Positions 1 through 12,100 of a DNA stretch of 64,000 nt are shown in pieces. A model generated the notes under the pieces. That model saw only the letters and a program-made list of their open reading frames with translations. It was not told the origin of the DNA and did not search any database. How positions within the stretch are numbered: position 1 is the stretch's first letter; each line of letters opens with the position of its first letter. Source of the stretch: Calliphora vicina (lineage: Eukaryota > Arthropoda > Insecta > Diptera > Calliphoridae); NCBI RefSeq assembly GCF_958450345.1, contig NC_088782.1:120759980-120823979 (forward strand), given 5' to 3'. A program made the position numbers and the translations under genes.

Positions 1-333
1 GTTTTTTCTCCACTAAGTGTTGGTAACTATTACTGGTTCTTTCTCCAATAAATGTAGGTAACTCGTTGCAGTTCTTCCTCTACTCAAGGTCTCTGTTCCT
101 TCTTCTAAATGTTGCTGACTAGTTGCGGTTCTTTTTCTATTAAATTTTGGTAATTAGTCGTGGTTCTTCCTTTACTAAATATTGGTTACTGGTCTCGGTT
201 CATTCTTTTCTAAATTTTGGTCACTAGTCGTAGTACTCTTTCAACTAAATTTTGGTTACTACTCGTGGTATCCTCCCCTAATAAATGTTGGTTACTAGTC
301 ATGATATTTTCAAATTATGATTCTCGTGGTTCT
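1..333. repeat. Degenerate 35-bp tandem array, left part
   Basis: Diverged copies of a roughly 35-bp unit that reads about GGTTCTTTCTCCACTAAA then TGTTGGTCACTAGTCGT. The phrases 'CTAAAT', 'TGGT(C/A)ACTAGTC' and 'GGTTCTTTCT' recur every 34-36 bases. The same array resumes at 1034 after a mariner fragment, so the mariner landed inside it. No coding signal is seen. Confidence 0.8.
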
Positions 334-1030
334 TTCTGAATTTCGTGATTTTGACATGGAAAGCAAAGAGCGCCCAGGCCAGCCAAATTAGTTTGAAGAC
401 CAAGAATTGGAGGCATTACTTTTTGTCAAACTCAACAAGAGTTTGCATAATCATTGGGAGCTACTCAACAAGCAATTTCAAAACATTTGCAAGCAGCAGG
501 AAGCCGAGAGACCTTGAAAGACGATTTTGCATATTCGATGATAACTCGAAGCGTAAGAGATCTAGAGCGAAATTTCCATGACACTAAGTTAATGCTCTGT
601 ATTTGGTGGTAGAAAAAGGGTCCTATCTATTATGAGCTGCTGAAATCTGATCAGACCATCACATGGAACCTGTGCCGAATGCAACTGATTCGTTTGAAGC
701 GAGCATTTATTGAAAAACGTCCAGAATATGCAGCCAGTAATGAAACTGTGAAATTCCATCATGACAATATTCGGCCACATGTTGCAATACCTGTTAAAAA
801 GTATTTAGAATGAATTGGTTGGGAAGTTTCACCTTACCCGCCTTATAGTTCAGACCTTGCCCCAGCCAACTGCTAATTGTTACGATCGATGCACAATGCT
901 CTCTCTGGTATACGCTTCACTATGGAACAGAGTATTCGATATTGGCTTGATTCGTTTTTAGCCTCAAAAGATGTGCAGTTCTTTTGGCTCGGAATCCATA
1001 TATTGTCAGAGAAATGTAAAAAGTCATAGT
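334..1030 (+). pseudogene. Degenerate mariner (Tc1/mariner) transposase
   Basis: Conceptual translation in shifting frames gives recognisable mariner transposase blocks in the right order. The N-terminal FRDFDMESKERPGQPN is followed by a stop and then FEDQELEAL. Next come a central LCIWW block and YYELLKSDQTITWNLCRMQL, then RPEYAA and FHHDNIRPHVA (the usual second catalytic Asp region), then a stop and GWEVSPYPPYSSDLAPANC, and finally the C-terminal LASKDVQFF. In-frame stops and frameshifts break it repeatedly, and no clear terminal inverted repeats remain. Mariner transposases are normally about 345 residues cut-and-paste DDE/D enzymes; this copy spans nearly the full length but cannot make one. 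It interrupts an older 35-bp array. Confidence 0.88.
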
Positions 1031-1033
1031 TTA

Positions 1034-1345
1034 TAAATATTTTGGTTTTTGTGGTTCTTTCTCCACTAAATGTTTGTCACTCGTCCAAGTTCTTTCCCAA
1101 CCAAATTTTGGTCACTAGTCATGCTCTTTCTCTACTAAATTATAGCCAGCTGTCATGGTTATGTTTCTCTCTAGTCTTAGTTCTTTCTCAACAAAATTTT
1201 TTCGCTACTCGTGGTTCTTTCTCTAGTAAATCCTAATAATTAGTCGCTGTTCTTTCTCGACTAAATTTTGTTATGTTTTCGTTATTTTTTCTCCACTAAA
1301 TGTTGGCCACTAGTCATGGTTCTTTCTCTATTATTTGTGGTGACC
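1034..1345. repeat. Degenerate 35-bp tandem array, right part
   Basis: Continuation of the 1-333 array beyond the mariner remnant, with the same recurring pieces (TTCTTTCTCCACTAAATGTT, CACTAGTCATGGTTC). The unit decays after about 1345. The apparent open frames here are low-complexity translations of the repeat. Confidence 0.78.
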
Positions 1346-3190
1346 AAAGAAATTTTCAACTACCCTGACAATCTTTCCTCAGTTCATATTGTTTTATATT
1401 CTAAACCAATAGAGTTAGCCCAATTTCTTGACATTGACATCAATGGATAGCCCCTGGATTATGTTGTAATAACAAGTATTATTGCTGGATTTGAAAGAAT
1501 AAATTAACCAAAAATATTCTATGAATGCAACAGGCTTCTTATCATATTCTATAATGTAAATGTAGAAGGACTATGGTCTGATTCAAAATCAGCACCAAAC
1601 AGTGACAAGTTGCGGATGCATTTAGATCGAAAACTTTTATTGCTCTAATATAATGCTGTTGTTGTTCATGTAATGCTCCATTTTTACTAACTCTTGACTG
1701 TCAGCATTTTGGCACACCCACAAAATATGAATTTTTTGAAGATCTATCCCTTGAAGATCACGATCGCCTTCAAAGTTTGTTCCCAAAAAATTGCTGTTCG
1801 ATTGTGAATCGGATTCCTTCTTTAATTTAATATATATTAGGCTGATGTGATCCATATGATCGGCTATAGAGTATATATTTGACTTGGTCATTGAAATGAT
1901 TACAATTATTATGATTTTGTTGCTATTGCTGTAGGTATTTGTTTGTGAATTTTGTTTGTTTCTGTTCATATACATACATAGATTTCTTTGTTTATTAGGC
2001 ATACCAAACATGCCATGCCATGCCACACAATACCCAGTACCATTCCCCTGGCAAATGGGAATACTCGAACAGAGAAATTGCTGGTTTCACTGACACTGTC
2101 GTTAATATTTGGTAATGGCAGTGGTGGTTAGGTGGATAATGCTGTTTGCTGTTACATCTTCTACTGCTGGTGCTGTTGCTGCTGATGACGATAATGATTG
2201 TGGAGATATTTTTTAGTTTTATATGTATTGGCTTGGCAATTGTGGCAGTTATTTCTTGTCTAGGTAGTCATTTAAAATCTTTATGTTTTTGATCATATGT
2301 TTGCGTTTATGTAGTTTTTTTATGATAAAAACAAAACAAAAAAAAAATAGTCGAAATAGTCAGTTGGCCATGTTATTTTGGCAACGAGTGCTGGTTAAGT
2401 GAAATCACTTTTTTTTTGCGGGAGGGATGTGTGTTTAGATTTTTGATGTTTGTCTCTGTTTTAAAATGATAACGTTTGGGGTTTTTTTTCTTTCTTTTGC
2501 GATTTTTATTAGATTTGCGATTCGTTAGAGGTGGTGACTTTCTAAGCATTAAAAATTCGTTTTGATTGGTAAATAAATGAAAGGGTTAAAAAGTCAATAT
2601 GTCAGCAAATAATATGGTAAAATGATATGGAATGTCAAAAAGTTAATACGAGTATAATAATAAGAAAACAAAAATGATATAAAAGCCCAACACAATAAAA
2701 TAACACATGTGTAAATTTATTATTCTTTTAACTTATTTAAGGCTACATTATGTCTGCAACTTTTATTTAATTGACAAGGTTAGGGACTTTTTTAAAAATA
2801 ATTCCAAAAATGTAGGTCAAATTCATAAAAGTTTTCCTATCAAGGCAGACGGATATTTTAATGTAGAAATTTATAAAAACTAGCTTTATAGCCTTTCCTG
2901 TTTATTGCAATTGCTGCCAATATCTTTAACATGAAAATGACAATTTGCTTTAAAACATACCAACGTTTAATAAAAGCCTTTTTCACATGGCGTGTTAAGG
3001 CTCTAAGCACTTGTCATTTTTTATGAGAAATAAAATGAATTAAGACTACAACATTTCGGTAACAAATATACAAAAATGTTCATGTTAATGCCATTTGCTA
3101 AATGACTTGGCAACAAACAAAATATAGATTAAATATAGTTGGATATGTAGAGAATACAATCAAAGCGACACGCGACAGAGTTTCTGCACA
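1346..3190. other. Unassigned non-coding DNA
   Basis: A+T-rich sequence with homopolymer runs and short simple repeats (for example GCTGTTGCTGCTG-like stretches near 2165-2185). A 129-codon minus-strand open frame (1637-2026) is rich in Asn/Ile/Lys and has no recognisable motif, so I do not call it a gene. No RNA gene or transposon was recognised. Confidence 0.5.
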
Positions 3191-6100
3191 TTTAACACAG
3201 AGAAATTTTTTATAGAAAATCTCTTGTTAACACACAGAAATTTTCTATAGAAAATCTTTTATTAACACACAGAAATTTTCTATAGAAAATCTTTTATTAA
3301 CACACAGAAATTTTCTATAGAAAATCTCTTGTTAACACAGAGAAATTTTCTATAGAAAATCTCTTGTTAACACAGAGAAATTTTCTATAGAAAATCTCTT
3401 GTTAACACAGAGAAATTTTCTATAGAAAATCTCTTGTTAACACAGAGAAATTTTCTATAGAAAATCTCTTGTTGACACCGAGAAATTTTCTATAGAAAAT
3501 CTCATGTTGGCACCGAGAAATTTTCTATAGAAAATCTCTTGTTGACACCGAGAAATTTTCTACAGAAAATCTCTTGTTGACACCGAGAAATTTTCTATAG
3601 AAAATCTCTTGTTAACACATAGAAATTTTCTATAGAAAATCTCTTGTTAACACAGAGAAATTTTCTATAGAAAATCTCTTGTTAACACAGAGAAATTTTC
3701 TATAGAAAATCTCTTGTTAACACAGAGAAATTTTCTATAGAAAATCTCTTGTTAACACAGAGAAATTTTCTATAGAAAATCTCTTGTTAACACAGAGAAA
3801 TTTTCTATAGAAAATCTCTTGTTAACACAGAGAAATTTTCTATAGAAAATCTCTTGTTGACACCGAGAAATTTTCTACAGAAAATCTCTTGTTGACACCG
3901 AGAAATTTTCTACAGAAAATCTCTTGTTGACACCGAGAAATTTTCTATAGAAAATCTCTTGTTAACACATAGAAATTTTCTATAGAAAATCTCTTGTTAA
4001 CACAGAGAAATTTTCTATAGAAAATCTCTTGTTAACACAGAGAAATTTTCTATAGAAAATCTCTTGTTAACACAGAGAAATTTTCTATAGAAAATCTCTT
4101 GTTAACACAGAGAAATTTTCTATAGAAAATCTCTTGTTAACACAGAGAAATTTTCTATAGAAAATCTCTTGTTAACACAGAGAAATTTTCTATAGAAAAT
4201 CTCTTGTTGACACCGAGAAATTTTCTATAGAAAATCTCTTGTTAACACCGAGAAATTTTCTATAGAAAATCTCTTGTTAACACATAGAAATTTTCTATAG
4301 AAAATCTCTTGTTAACACATAGAAATTTTCTATAGAAAATCTCTTGTTAACACATAGAAATTTTCTATAGAAAATCTCTTGTTAACACATAGAAATTTTC
4401 TATAGAAAATCTCTTGTTAACACATAGAAATTTTCTATAGAAAATCTCTTGTTAACACAGAGAAATTTTCTATAGAAAATCTCTTGTTAACACAGAGAAA
4501 TTTTCTATAGAAAATCTCTTGTTAACACAGAGAAATTTTCTATAGAAAATCTCTTGTTAACACAGAGAAATTTTCTATAGAAAATCTCCTGTTGTCACAG
4601 AGAAATTTTCTATAGAAAATCTCCTGTTGTCACAGAGAAATTTTCTATAGAAAATCTCCTGTTGTCACAGAGAAATTTTCTATAGAAAATCTCCTGTTGT
4701 CACAGAGAAATTTTCTATAGAAAATCTCCTGTTGTCGCAGAGAAATTTTCTATAGAAAATCTCCTGTCGTCACAGAGAAATTTTCTATAGAAAATCTCCT
4801 GTTGTCACAGAGAAATTTTCTATAGAAAATCTCCTGTTGTCACAGAGAAATATTCTATAGAAAATCTCCTGTTGTCACAGAGAAATATTCTATAGAAAAT
4901 CTCCTGTTGTCACAGAGAAATATTCTGTAGAAAATCTCCTGTTGTCACAGAGAAATTTTCTATAGAAAATCTCTTGTTGTCACAATGAAATTTTCTATAG
5001 AAAATCTCCTGTTGTCACAGAGAAATTTTCTATAGAAAATCTCCTGTCGTCACAGAGAAATTTTCTATAGAAAATCTCCTGTTGTCACAGAGAAATTTTC
5101 TATAGAAAATCTCCTGTTGTCACAGAGAAATATTCTATAGAAAATCTCCTGTTGTCACAGAGAAATATTCTGTAGAAAATCTCCTGTTGTCACAGAGAAA
5201 TTTTCTATAGAAAATCTCTTGTTGTCACAATGAAATTTTCTATAGAAAATCTCTTGTTGTCACAATGAAATTTTCTATAGAAAATCTCTTGTTGTCACAA
5301 TGAAATTTTCTATAGAAAATCTCTTGTTGTCACAATGAAATTTTCTATAGAAAATCTCTTGTTGTCACAATGAAATTTTCTATAGAAAATCTCTTGTTGT
5401 CACAATGAAATTTTCTATAGAAAATCTCTTGTTGTCACAATGAAATTTTCTATAGAAAATCTCCTGCTGTCACAGAGAAATATTCTATAGAAAATCTCCT
5501 GCTGTCACAGAGAAATATTCTATAGAAAATCTCCTGTTGTCACAGAGAAATATTCTATAGAAAATCTCTTGTTGTCACAATGAAATTTTCTATAGAAAAT
5601 CTCTTGTTGACACAGAGAAATTTTCTATAGAAAATCTCTTGTTGACACAGAGAAATTTTCTATAGAAAATCTCTTGTTGACACAGAGAAATTTTCTATAG
5701 AAAATCTCTTGTTGACACAGAGAAATTTTCTATAGAAAATCTCTTGTTGACACAGAGAAATTTTCTATAGAAAATCTCTTGTTGACACAGAGAAATTTTC
5801 TATAGAAAATCTCTTGTTGACACAGAGAAATTTTCTATAGAAAATCTCTTGTTGACACAGAGAAATTTTCTATAGAAAATCTCTTGTTGACACAGAGAAA
5901 TTTTCTATAGAAAATCTCTTGTTGACACAGAGAAATTTTCTATAGAAAATCTCTTGTTGACACAGAGAAATTTTCTATAGAAAATCTCTTGTTGACACAG
6001 AGAAATTTTCTATAGAAAATCTCTTGTTGACACAGAGAAATTTTCTATAGAAAATCTCTTGTTGACACAGAGAAATTTTCTATAGAAAATCTCTTGTTGA

Positions 6101-7501
6101 CACAGAGAAATTTTCTATAGAAAATCTCTTGTTGACACAGAGAAATTTTCTATAGAAAATCTCTTGTTGACACAGAGAAATTTTCTATAGAAAATCTCTT
6201 GTTGACACAGAGAAATTTTCTATAGAAAATCTCTTGTTGACACAGAGAAATTTTCTATAGAAAATCTCTTGTTGACACAGAGAAATTTTCTATAGAAAAT
6301 CTCTTGTTGACACAGAGAAATTTTCTATAGAAAATCTCTTGTTGACACAGAGAAATTTTCTATAGAAAATCTCTTGTTGACACAGAGAAATTTTCTATAG
6401 AAAATCTCTTGTTGACACAGAGAAATTTTCTATAGAAAATCTCTTGTTGACACAGAGAAATTTTCTATAGAAAATCTCTTGTTGACACAGAGAAATTTTC
6501 TATAGAAAATCTCTTGTTGACACAGAGAAATTTTTTATAGAAAATCTCTTGTTGACACAGAGAAATTTTTTATAGAAAATCTCTTGTTGACACAGAGAAA
6601 TTTTCTATAGAAAATCTCTTGTTGACACAGAGAAATTTTCTATAGAAAATCTCTTGTTGACACAGAGAAATTTTTTATAGAAAATCTCTTGTTGACACAG
6701 AGAAATTTTCTATAGAAAATCTCTTGTTGACACAGAGAAATTTTCTATAGAAAATCTCTTGTTGACACAGAGAAATTTTCTATAGAAAATCTCTTGTTGA
6801 CACAGAGAAATTTTCTATAGAAAATCTCTTGTTGACACAGAGAAATTTTCTATAGAAAATCTCTTGTTGACACAGAGAAATTTTCTATAGAAAATCTCTT
6901 GTTGACACAGAGAAATTTTCTATAGAAAATCTCTTGTTCACACAGAGAAATTTTCTATAGAAAATCTCTTGTTGACACAGAGAAATTTTCTATAGAAAAT
7001 CTCTTGTTGACACAGAGAAATTTTCTATAGAAAATCTCTTGTTGACACAGAGAAATTTTCTATAGAAAATCTCTTGTTGACACAGAGAAATTTTCTATAG
7101 AAAATCTCTTGTTGACACAGAGAAATTTTCTATAGAAAATCTCTTGTTGACACAGAGAAATTTTCTATAGAAAATCTCTTGTTGACACAGAGAAATTTTC
7201 TATAGAAAATCTCTTGTTGACACAGAGAAATTTTCTATAGAAAATCTCTTGTTGACACAGAGAAATTTTCAATAGAAAATCTCTTGTTGACACAGAGAAA
7301 TTTTCTATAGAAAATCTCTTGTTGACACAGAGAAATTTTCTATAGAAAATCTCCTATTGTCACAGAGAAATTTTCTATAAAAAAATCTCCTGTTGTCACA
7401 GAGAAATTTTCTATAGAAAATCTCCTGTTGTCACAGAGAAATTTTCTATAGAAAATCTCCTGTTGTCACAGAGAAATTTTCTATAGAAAATCTCCTGTTG
7501 T
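3191..7501 (+). repeat. Sat-1: 35-bp satellite with TTTTCTATAGAAAA core, left block
   Basis: About 123 head-to-tail copies of a 35-bp unit. Each unit has the palindrome TTTTCTATAGAAAA followed by a variable 21-bp spacer. Spacer variants occur in blocks: TCTCTTGTTAACACAGAGA types (3200-4590), with ACACATAG and GACACCGAG subtypes; TCTCCTGTTGTCACAGAG types (4590-5220); TTGTTGTCACAATGAAA types (5220-5460); and a very homogeneous TCTTGTTGACACAGAG block (about 5590-7350). The spacer arms TCTCT and AGAGA pair across it. Larger repeats are visible: 350 bp (10 units) at 3561/3911 and 280 bp (8 units) at 4761/5041. The array is cut at 7501 by the LTR element and resumes at 12476. Confidence 0.97.
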
Positions 7502-7708
7502 TGTAGGTGAATAAAAATACTTTGTGTTTTTATATATCAAAAAATATTAAGTTTTCATTTTCTTAATTAATTTTATTAATCATATTAGTTTTCAATAATT
7601 TTCATTATAATTTTCAATATTCTACAACAAACAATAAAATTTTGTAATTTTGAAATAAAACCAGAATATTGTATTTTATTTTAAAATAATATAAATATAA
7701 TCTCTACA
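7502..7708 (+). repeat. 5' LTR (207 bp)
   Basis: A direct repeat of 12269-12475 with TG...CA ends (TGTAG...CTACA) and the same length, with no difference seen by eye. Very A+T-rich, with AATAAAA motifs (for example near 7633) that could act in polyadenylation. The left flank is the satellite base run GTTGT. Confidence 0.95.
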
Positions 7709-7713
7709 AATTT

Positions 7714-7725
7714 TGGCGATCCTGC
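7714..7725 (+). other. Primer binding site candidate
   Basis: TGGCGATCCTGC starts five bases after the 5' LTR. The TGG start fits a tRNA 3' CCA end. Which tRNA would pair (3' end ...GCAGGATCGCCA) was not established; it does not match the Trp-type site I recall for CsRn1-clade elements. Confidence 0.6.
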
Positions 7726-7929
7726 ATTTTACACGTGAAGAAATAAAACGAATAATATTCCGTGTAATTAAGAAAATATTAATTTTTCGAAACAATTACC
7801 TGCAATTTGAAATTAATGCAAAAATAAATACCATCTAATCTCAACAAATAAATATCATCTAATCTCTACAACGCCTGTCTTTATCATCTATAAATTTCAA
7901 AGACGACAAATCCAATTTGTATTATCAAC

Positions 7930-7963
7930 TATAAAGTAATTCATCTGAAGATTCACATCAGTT
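7930..7963 (+). promoter_or_regulatory. TATA-initiator pair in the retrotransposon leader
   Basis: TATAAAG starts at 7930 and an arthropod initiator match TCAGTT lies at 7958-7963, placing the TATA box 30 bases before the predicted +1 A (7960). This is canonical core-promoter spacing, but it lies downstream of the LTR and primer site, so a transcript from here could serve for protein expression and not for reverse transcription. It is a sequence match only. Confidence 0.4.
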
Positions 7964-8251
7964 TCAGTTCAAGTCACAGCAAGTCACTATTATTATAATC
8001 AAGATAAAACTTGTTCAAGATAAGTTGACCATCAGTTTTAAATTTCCGAGAAAAGAAGTCAGTATAAGTGTTTATTTCTTGTTCCATATTCAAATATTTC
8101 TTAATATTGTTTGCCTATTATTGTTTACTTTTAAAAATACTAAATATCTACATACATATCTAATCACGATTATTATCATAACTAAATTAACGAATAATTA
8201 ATTTAATTTAAACTTTAATTTCGATTTTATTTGTAAACTTTCCCTCTTAAA

Positions 8252-9181
8252 ATGACCACTCGCTCTCCAACACGTACTAATACACATACACAAAATTCAA
8301 CACATTCACAATCTAATTCAATAACTACAAATAACAATTTAAACTCAAATTTGACTAGTAATCATCCGATCGATAGAATACCCCAAATTGATTTAGACAT
8401 ATGTGCTTCCTCTGTTAAACTCCCTCAATTCTGGACCAATTGTCCAGATGCATGGTTTGTTCACGCCGAAATGCAATTTGCAACCAAAGGCATTACTACA
8501 GACCAAACCAAATATGAATATATTATAACTGCTTTACCACAAGAAGTTATAATAAAAGTGTTAGACATAATTCAAAATCCAACTACAAATGATCGGTATC
8601 TTAATCTTAAAAAGGTGTTAATTGAACGTCACTCCCTAAGTGAAACTTCTAAATTAGACAAAATACTCTCTGATAGTGATATGGGAGATAGAAAACCATC
8701 GGAATATTATAGATCGTTAGCCCTTCTTGCTGGTTCTAATTTTAGCCCAGATGTTTTAACAAAACTTTGGCTACGTAAACTTCCAAAGTCTCTAAATGTT
8801 GCTTTAACTGGATCTAATATTAATGATCATAACGAATTAATTCAATTAGCTGATAGATTGTGGGAAGTTATTTACAACGGAGAAATATGTAGTGTTAGAC
8901 AATCTTCTAGATCTTCCAATATTGAACAAATCGTACAAAATTTAACTGCTTCTTTATGTGAAAATATAAGTAAATTGACACTAGAAGTTAGTTCTCTTAA
9001 AAGAGAAATAGGAACCCGGGCTTCACGTCCTTTTTATAGAAGATATAGCAGAAGTTCTTCACGCTCTCGTGGTCGTTCACCAAATAGGAACTGGTTATGT
9101 CGTTTTCACTACAAGTTTGGTAATCAAGCTAGAAAGTGCGAACAACCATGTTCATTTTCTAATGAAAGTTCAACAAACTAA
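8252..9181 (+). CDS. gag: Retrotransposon Gag protein (309 aa)
   Basis: Gag forms the particle that packages element RNA. ATG at 8252 gives 309 residues. The N-terminal ~40 residues are Thr/Asn/Ser-rich. They are followed by the conserved arthropod gypsy-type block VKLPQFWTNCPDAWFVHAE (about residues 56-74) and 'ITTDQTKYEYIITALPQEV'. An Arg/Ser-rich basic stretch (about 258-278) precedes a Cys/His box C283-x2-H286-x9-C296-x3-C300, an alternative (CHCC) to the usual CCHC knuckle. The frame stops at TAA 9179-9181. The pol frame is -1 relative to gag and is open from 9166, giving a 16-base overlap that suggests programmed frameshifting; the slip site is unproven. The reading frame is intact. Confidence 0.92.
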   Translation: MTTRSPTRTNTHTQNSTHSQSNSITTNNNLNSNLTSNHPIDRIPQIDLDICASSVKLPQFWTNCPDAWFVHAEMQFATKGITTDQTKYEYIITALPQEVIIKVLDIIQNPTTNDRYLNLKKVLIERHSLSETSKLDKILSDSDMGDRKPSEYYRSLALLAGSNFSPDVLTKLWLRKLPKSLNVALTGSNINDHNELIQLADRLWEVIYNGEICSVRQSSRSSNIEQIVQNLTASLCENISKLTLEVSSLKREIGTRASRPFYRRYSRSSSRSRGRSPNRNWLCRFHYKFGNQARKCEQPCSFSNESSTN

Positions 9182-12100
9182 AATCATCCACTGTTGCAGC
9201 GACGAACAGTGGAAATGTTGATTATTCTTCCAGTCGCCTTTTTATTTTTGATAAAAATAATAACTTAAAATTTTTGATTGATAGTGGGGCAGAAATTTCT
9301 GTTTTGCCATCTTCAAAATTCAGAAATAATAATAAGAGATCTGATATAATTTTAAGCGCAGCCAATGGCTCAAATATTGCAACATTTGGAAAGAAATTAC
9401 TTAATGTAGATTTAGGTCTTCGCCGCGAATTTCCTTTTATTTTTCTGATTGCAGATATTTCTAAACCTATTATTGGTGCTGATTTTCTTTGTAAATATGG
9501 TCTTTTGATAGACATTAAACATAAACGTCTAATAGATCCACTTACTAATTTATCAGTTAGTACATTTTCATGTTGCTGCAATGTGACTCTTCCAAAGTTA
9601 TTTTCTGTAGATAATCAATACACACAACTTCTTAAGAAATATCCTTCACTAATAGCAGAACCTGATTATACGAAACCAATCAAACATTCTACCGTTCATA
9701 GATTAGTAACAAACGGTCCTTTACCTTTTACCAAACCCAGGCGTTTGGATCCCGTTAAATACAAGGCAGCAAAAACAGAATTCGAGTATCTTGTAAAAGC
9801 AGGTATATGTAGACCATCGAACTCAAGTGTAGCATCAGCTTTACATTTAGTCCCAAAAAAAGATCCAAACGACTGGCGTCCATGCGGTGATTTTAGACGT
9901 TTGAACATTGTGACTGTTCCTGATAGATATCCCTTACCTCACATTCACGATTTAAATATGAATATAAGAAATAAGAAAATATTTTCTAAGATCGATTTAG
10001 TACGTGCTTATCATCAAATTCCAATGGCAGAAGAGGATATATTCAAAACAGCTATAACAACACCATTCGGTATGTTTGAGTTTCAACGAATGCCATTTGG
10101 CCTACGAAATTCTGCGCAAACGTTTCAAAGATTTATCAACGAAGTATTTACTGGTTTCGATTTCGTATTTGTGTATATCGATGATATACTTATATATAGC
10201 GAAAATGATGAGGAACATTTATATCACTTAGAGAAAGTTTTTGAACGATTAGATGAATATGGGTTAAATATTAAACCAGGCAAATGTACATTTGGTGTTT
10301 CAAATATAGACTTCCTAGGTCATAATATATCGAATATTGGCATTAAACCTTCTGAAGAAAAAATATTAGCAATTCGAAACTTTGAACACCCGAAAACTGT
10401 TAAACAAATTCAGAAATTTGTAGGAATGGTAAATTATTACCACAAGTATATTCCTAAGTTAGCCGAATTTACTAACCCCATTCATGCTATAATTACCAAT
10501 GCATTAAAAAAGAAATGTAAGATTTTAGAATGGACTAAGGAAGCCCTCAATTCATTTGACCGTATCAAGGAATCATTTGCATCACGTGTTTTATTGAATC
10601 ATTTCAATAATGAAGCAAAATTGACCTTAACGGTAGATGCTTCAAATGTGGCCATTGGGGGCGTTTTACAACAATGTTATAATGGTATTTCGGAACCATT
10701 AGCATTTTTCTCTAAAAAATTAACCTCTTCCGAATCTAAATATAGTACATTTGATCGCGAATTGTTAGCAATATATTTAAATATTAAACATTTTAGGTAT
10801 TTGTTAGAAGGCAGATCATTTGTTGTGTATACAGATCATAAACCTTTGGTTTTTGCTTTGGAATCAAAAACCGAAAGAAGTCCAAGACAGACTAGGCACT
10901 TAGAATATATTTCCCAATTTACAAGTGATATTCGACATATAAGCGGTGAAGCTAATGTTGTAGCTGATACCTTATCTAGAACATTTGAAATCGAAGCATA
11001 CAAATATTCCGATATTAATCTTAAAAATTTATTTGATGAACAACAGAAAGATAAAGATCTTTTAGAACTTCTTGCTGATAAAAACAAACATCTTAATCTA
11101 AAATTCTTAAAAATTCCAGTCCTAAACTTAGATATTTGGTTTGAATGTACATTAAGTACACCTAGACCTTACGTTCCATTTAATTTGCGAAAAATTGTAT
11201 TTGAAAAATTACATAATATTTCACATCCAGGTATCAGAGCTACACGCAAATTAATAACAGAACGCTATTTTTGGCCAAATATGAAAAAGGAACTTAACGT
11301 CTGGTCAAAAGAATGTCTTAGCTGTCAAAAATCAAAAATAATTAGACACACTAAATCACCAGTGGTCAAAATTGAGATACCTAAAGGAAGATTCGAACAT
11401 ATACATTTAGATATTGTTGGACCTTTACCTATATCCCGGGAACATCGTTACATATTAACAATAATTGACCGACATTCTCGTTGGCCAGAAGCATACCCAC
11501 TAAAAGACATCACAACATCTAATATAATTGATACAATAATAAGAAATTATATTTCTCGGTTCGGTGTTCCTTTGAAAATAACAACCGACCAAGGTGGACA
11601 ATTTACCTCTAAAATGTTTTCAGAACTAACACAAATGTTAGGATGTTTTAAAATAACAACTTCTCCATATCACCCTCAATCTAATGGCATGGTTGAACGA
11701 TTTCATAGACAGCTTAAAGCAACATTAATGGCTAAAGGTAAATCAGCAACTTGGTATGACGAGCTTCCGATTGCTTTACTAGGTATTCGTTCAGTATTTA
11801 AAGAAGATCTACAAGCTACTCCTGCAGAAATGGTTTATGGTCAAAGTTTACGTTTACCTGGAGAAATATTAACACCTACAGGAGATTTTGATGCATCTGA
11901 CATTTTATATAAATTAAAAACCCATTTCAAAAACGTAAGATCTAATTTAAATCATCACAACAATTCAAATACAGGTATTCATGTACCAAAAGACCTAAAA
12001 GACTGCAAATATGTATTTGTGCGTGTAATTCATAAGAGATCTTTGCAACAACCATATGAGGGTCCTTATAGAGTAATTGAAAAGAACAAGAAATATTTCA

